Assembly (NCBI RefSeq): GCF_019925205.1
Contig: NC_083561.1
Coordinates: 18,227,217-18,291,216, forward strand
Direction of reading: 5' to 3'
From: Metopolophium dirhodum
Taxonomy: Eukaryota; Arthropoda; Insecta; Hemiptera; Aphididae
DNA length: 64,000 nt
Position numbers and translations under genes: made by a program. This document shows positions 63,882-64,000 of the stretch, piece by piece. The notes under the pieces were generated by a model that worked only from the letters and a program-made list of their open reading frames with translations, had not been told where the DNA came from and did no database searches. The stretch's first letter is position 1. Every line of letters begins with the position of its first letter.

Positions 63882-64000
63882 GCAGTGTTGTGCATTATCC
63901 ATATAACATTTTTTATTCAATTATCTGTTATCTTATATATATAAATTGTCAACGCCATATATGTTAGGTATCTGAGAATTTCAAAGTTATCTATGCACAA

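Overview
The window is AT-rich eukaryotic DNA from an arthropod, most likely an aphid or close relative. That is an inference from the intron style, the very low GC and the mix of Polinton, FLYWCH/MULE, ZMYM-like hAT, gypsy, copia and Jockey-type remains. Almost everything recognisable is mobile-element DNA, with a few short spliced genes between.

The centrepiece is an end-to-end Polinton/Maverick at 38656-55198 (16,543 bp). It has terminal inverted repeats starting AG and ending CT and a perfect 6-bp target duplication (TGTATT). From left to right it holds: a broken BIR-domain (IAP-like) gene; a hairpin with a Pol III A-box that looks like a small RNA gene; a possible PC4-like protein gene; a four-exon minus-strand gene; a leader exon that may be alternatively spliced to three ORFs; protein-primed DNA polymerase B (one in-frame stop); a chromodomain integrase (one in-frame stop); a DUF8207-like gene; a packaging ATPase (one frameshift); and a virion module of PLA2-like protein, adenain-like protease, two tandem penton-like proteins, a small ORF and the major capsid protein. 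Replication and integration genes are lightly damaged. The capsid genes are open, and protease appears to need a -1 frameshift at a canonical slippery site.

Left part (1-17 kb): a Harbinger-like MITE, a ~330-bp satellite, and a degenerate minus-strand gypsy element (7.5-14.7 kb) whose protease is split by an intact copia element (8391-13111, identical LTRs), then a FLYWCH/MULE fragment. Middle (17-38 kb): a hAT remnant, two cryptic spliced genes, a hAT-type MITE, a Foldback-like element built from ~153-bp repeats (25929-29380, 9-bp target duplication), a gypsy element whose pol carries an ADP-ribose macro domain before integrase, a related repeat array, FLYWCH and MULE fragments in opposite orientations, and Jockey-like RT relics.

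Right part (55-64 kb): an LTR-like segment with two perfect histone-type 3' stem-loops, a palindromic MITE, an RT relic, a 61-bp satellite, a decayed ZMYM1-like hAT transposase, a candidate four-exon mini-gene and a solo LTR with a 4-bp target duplication.
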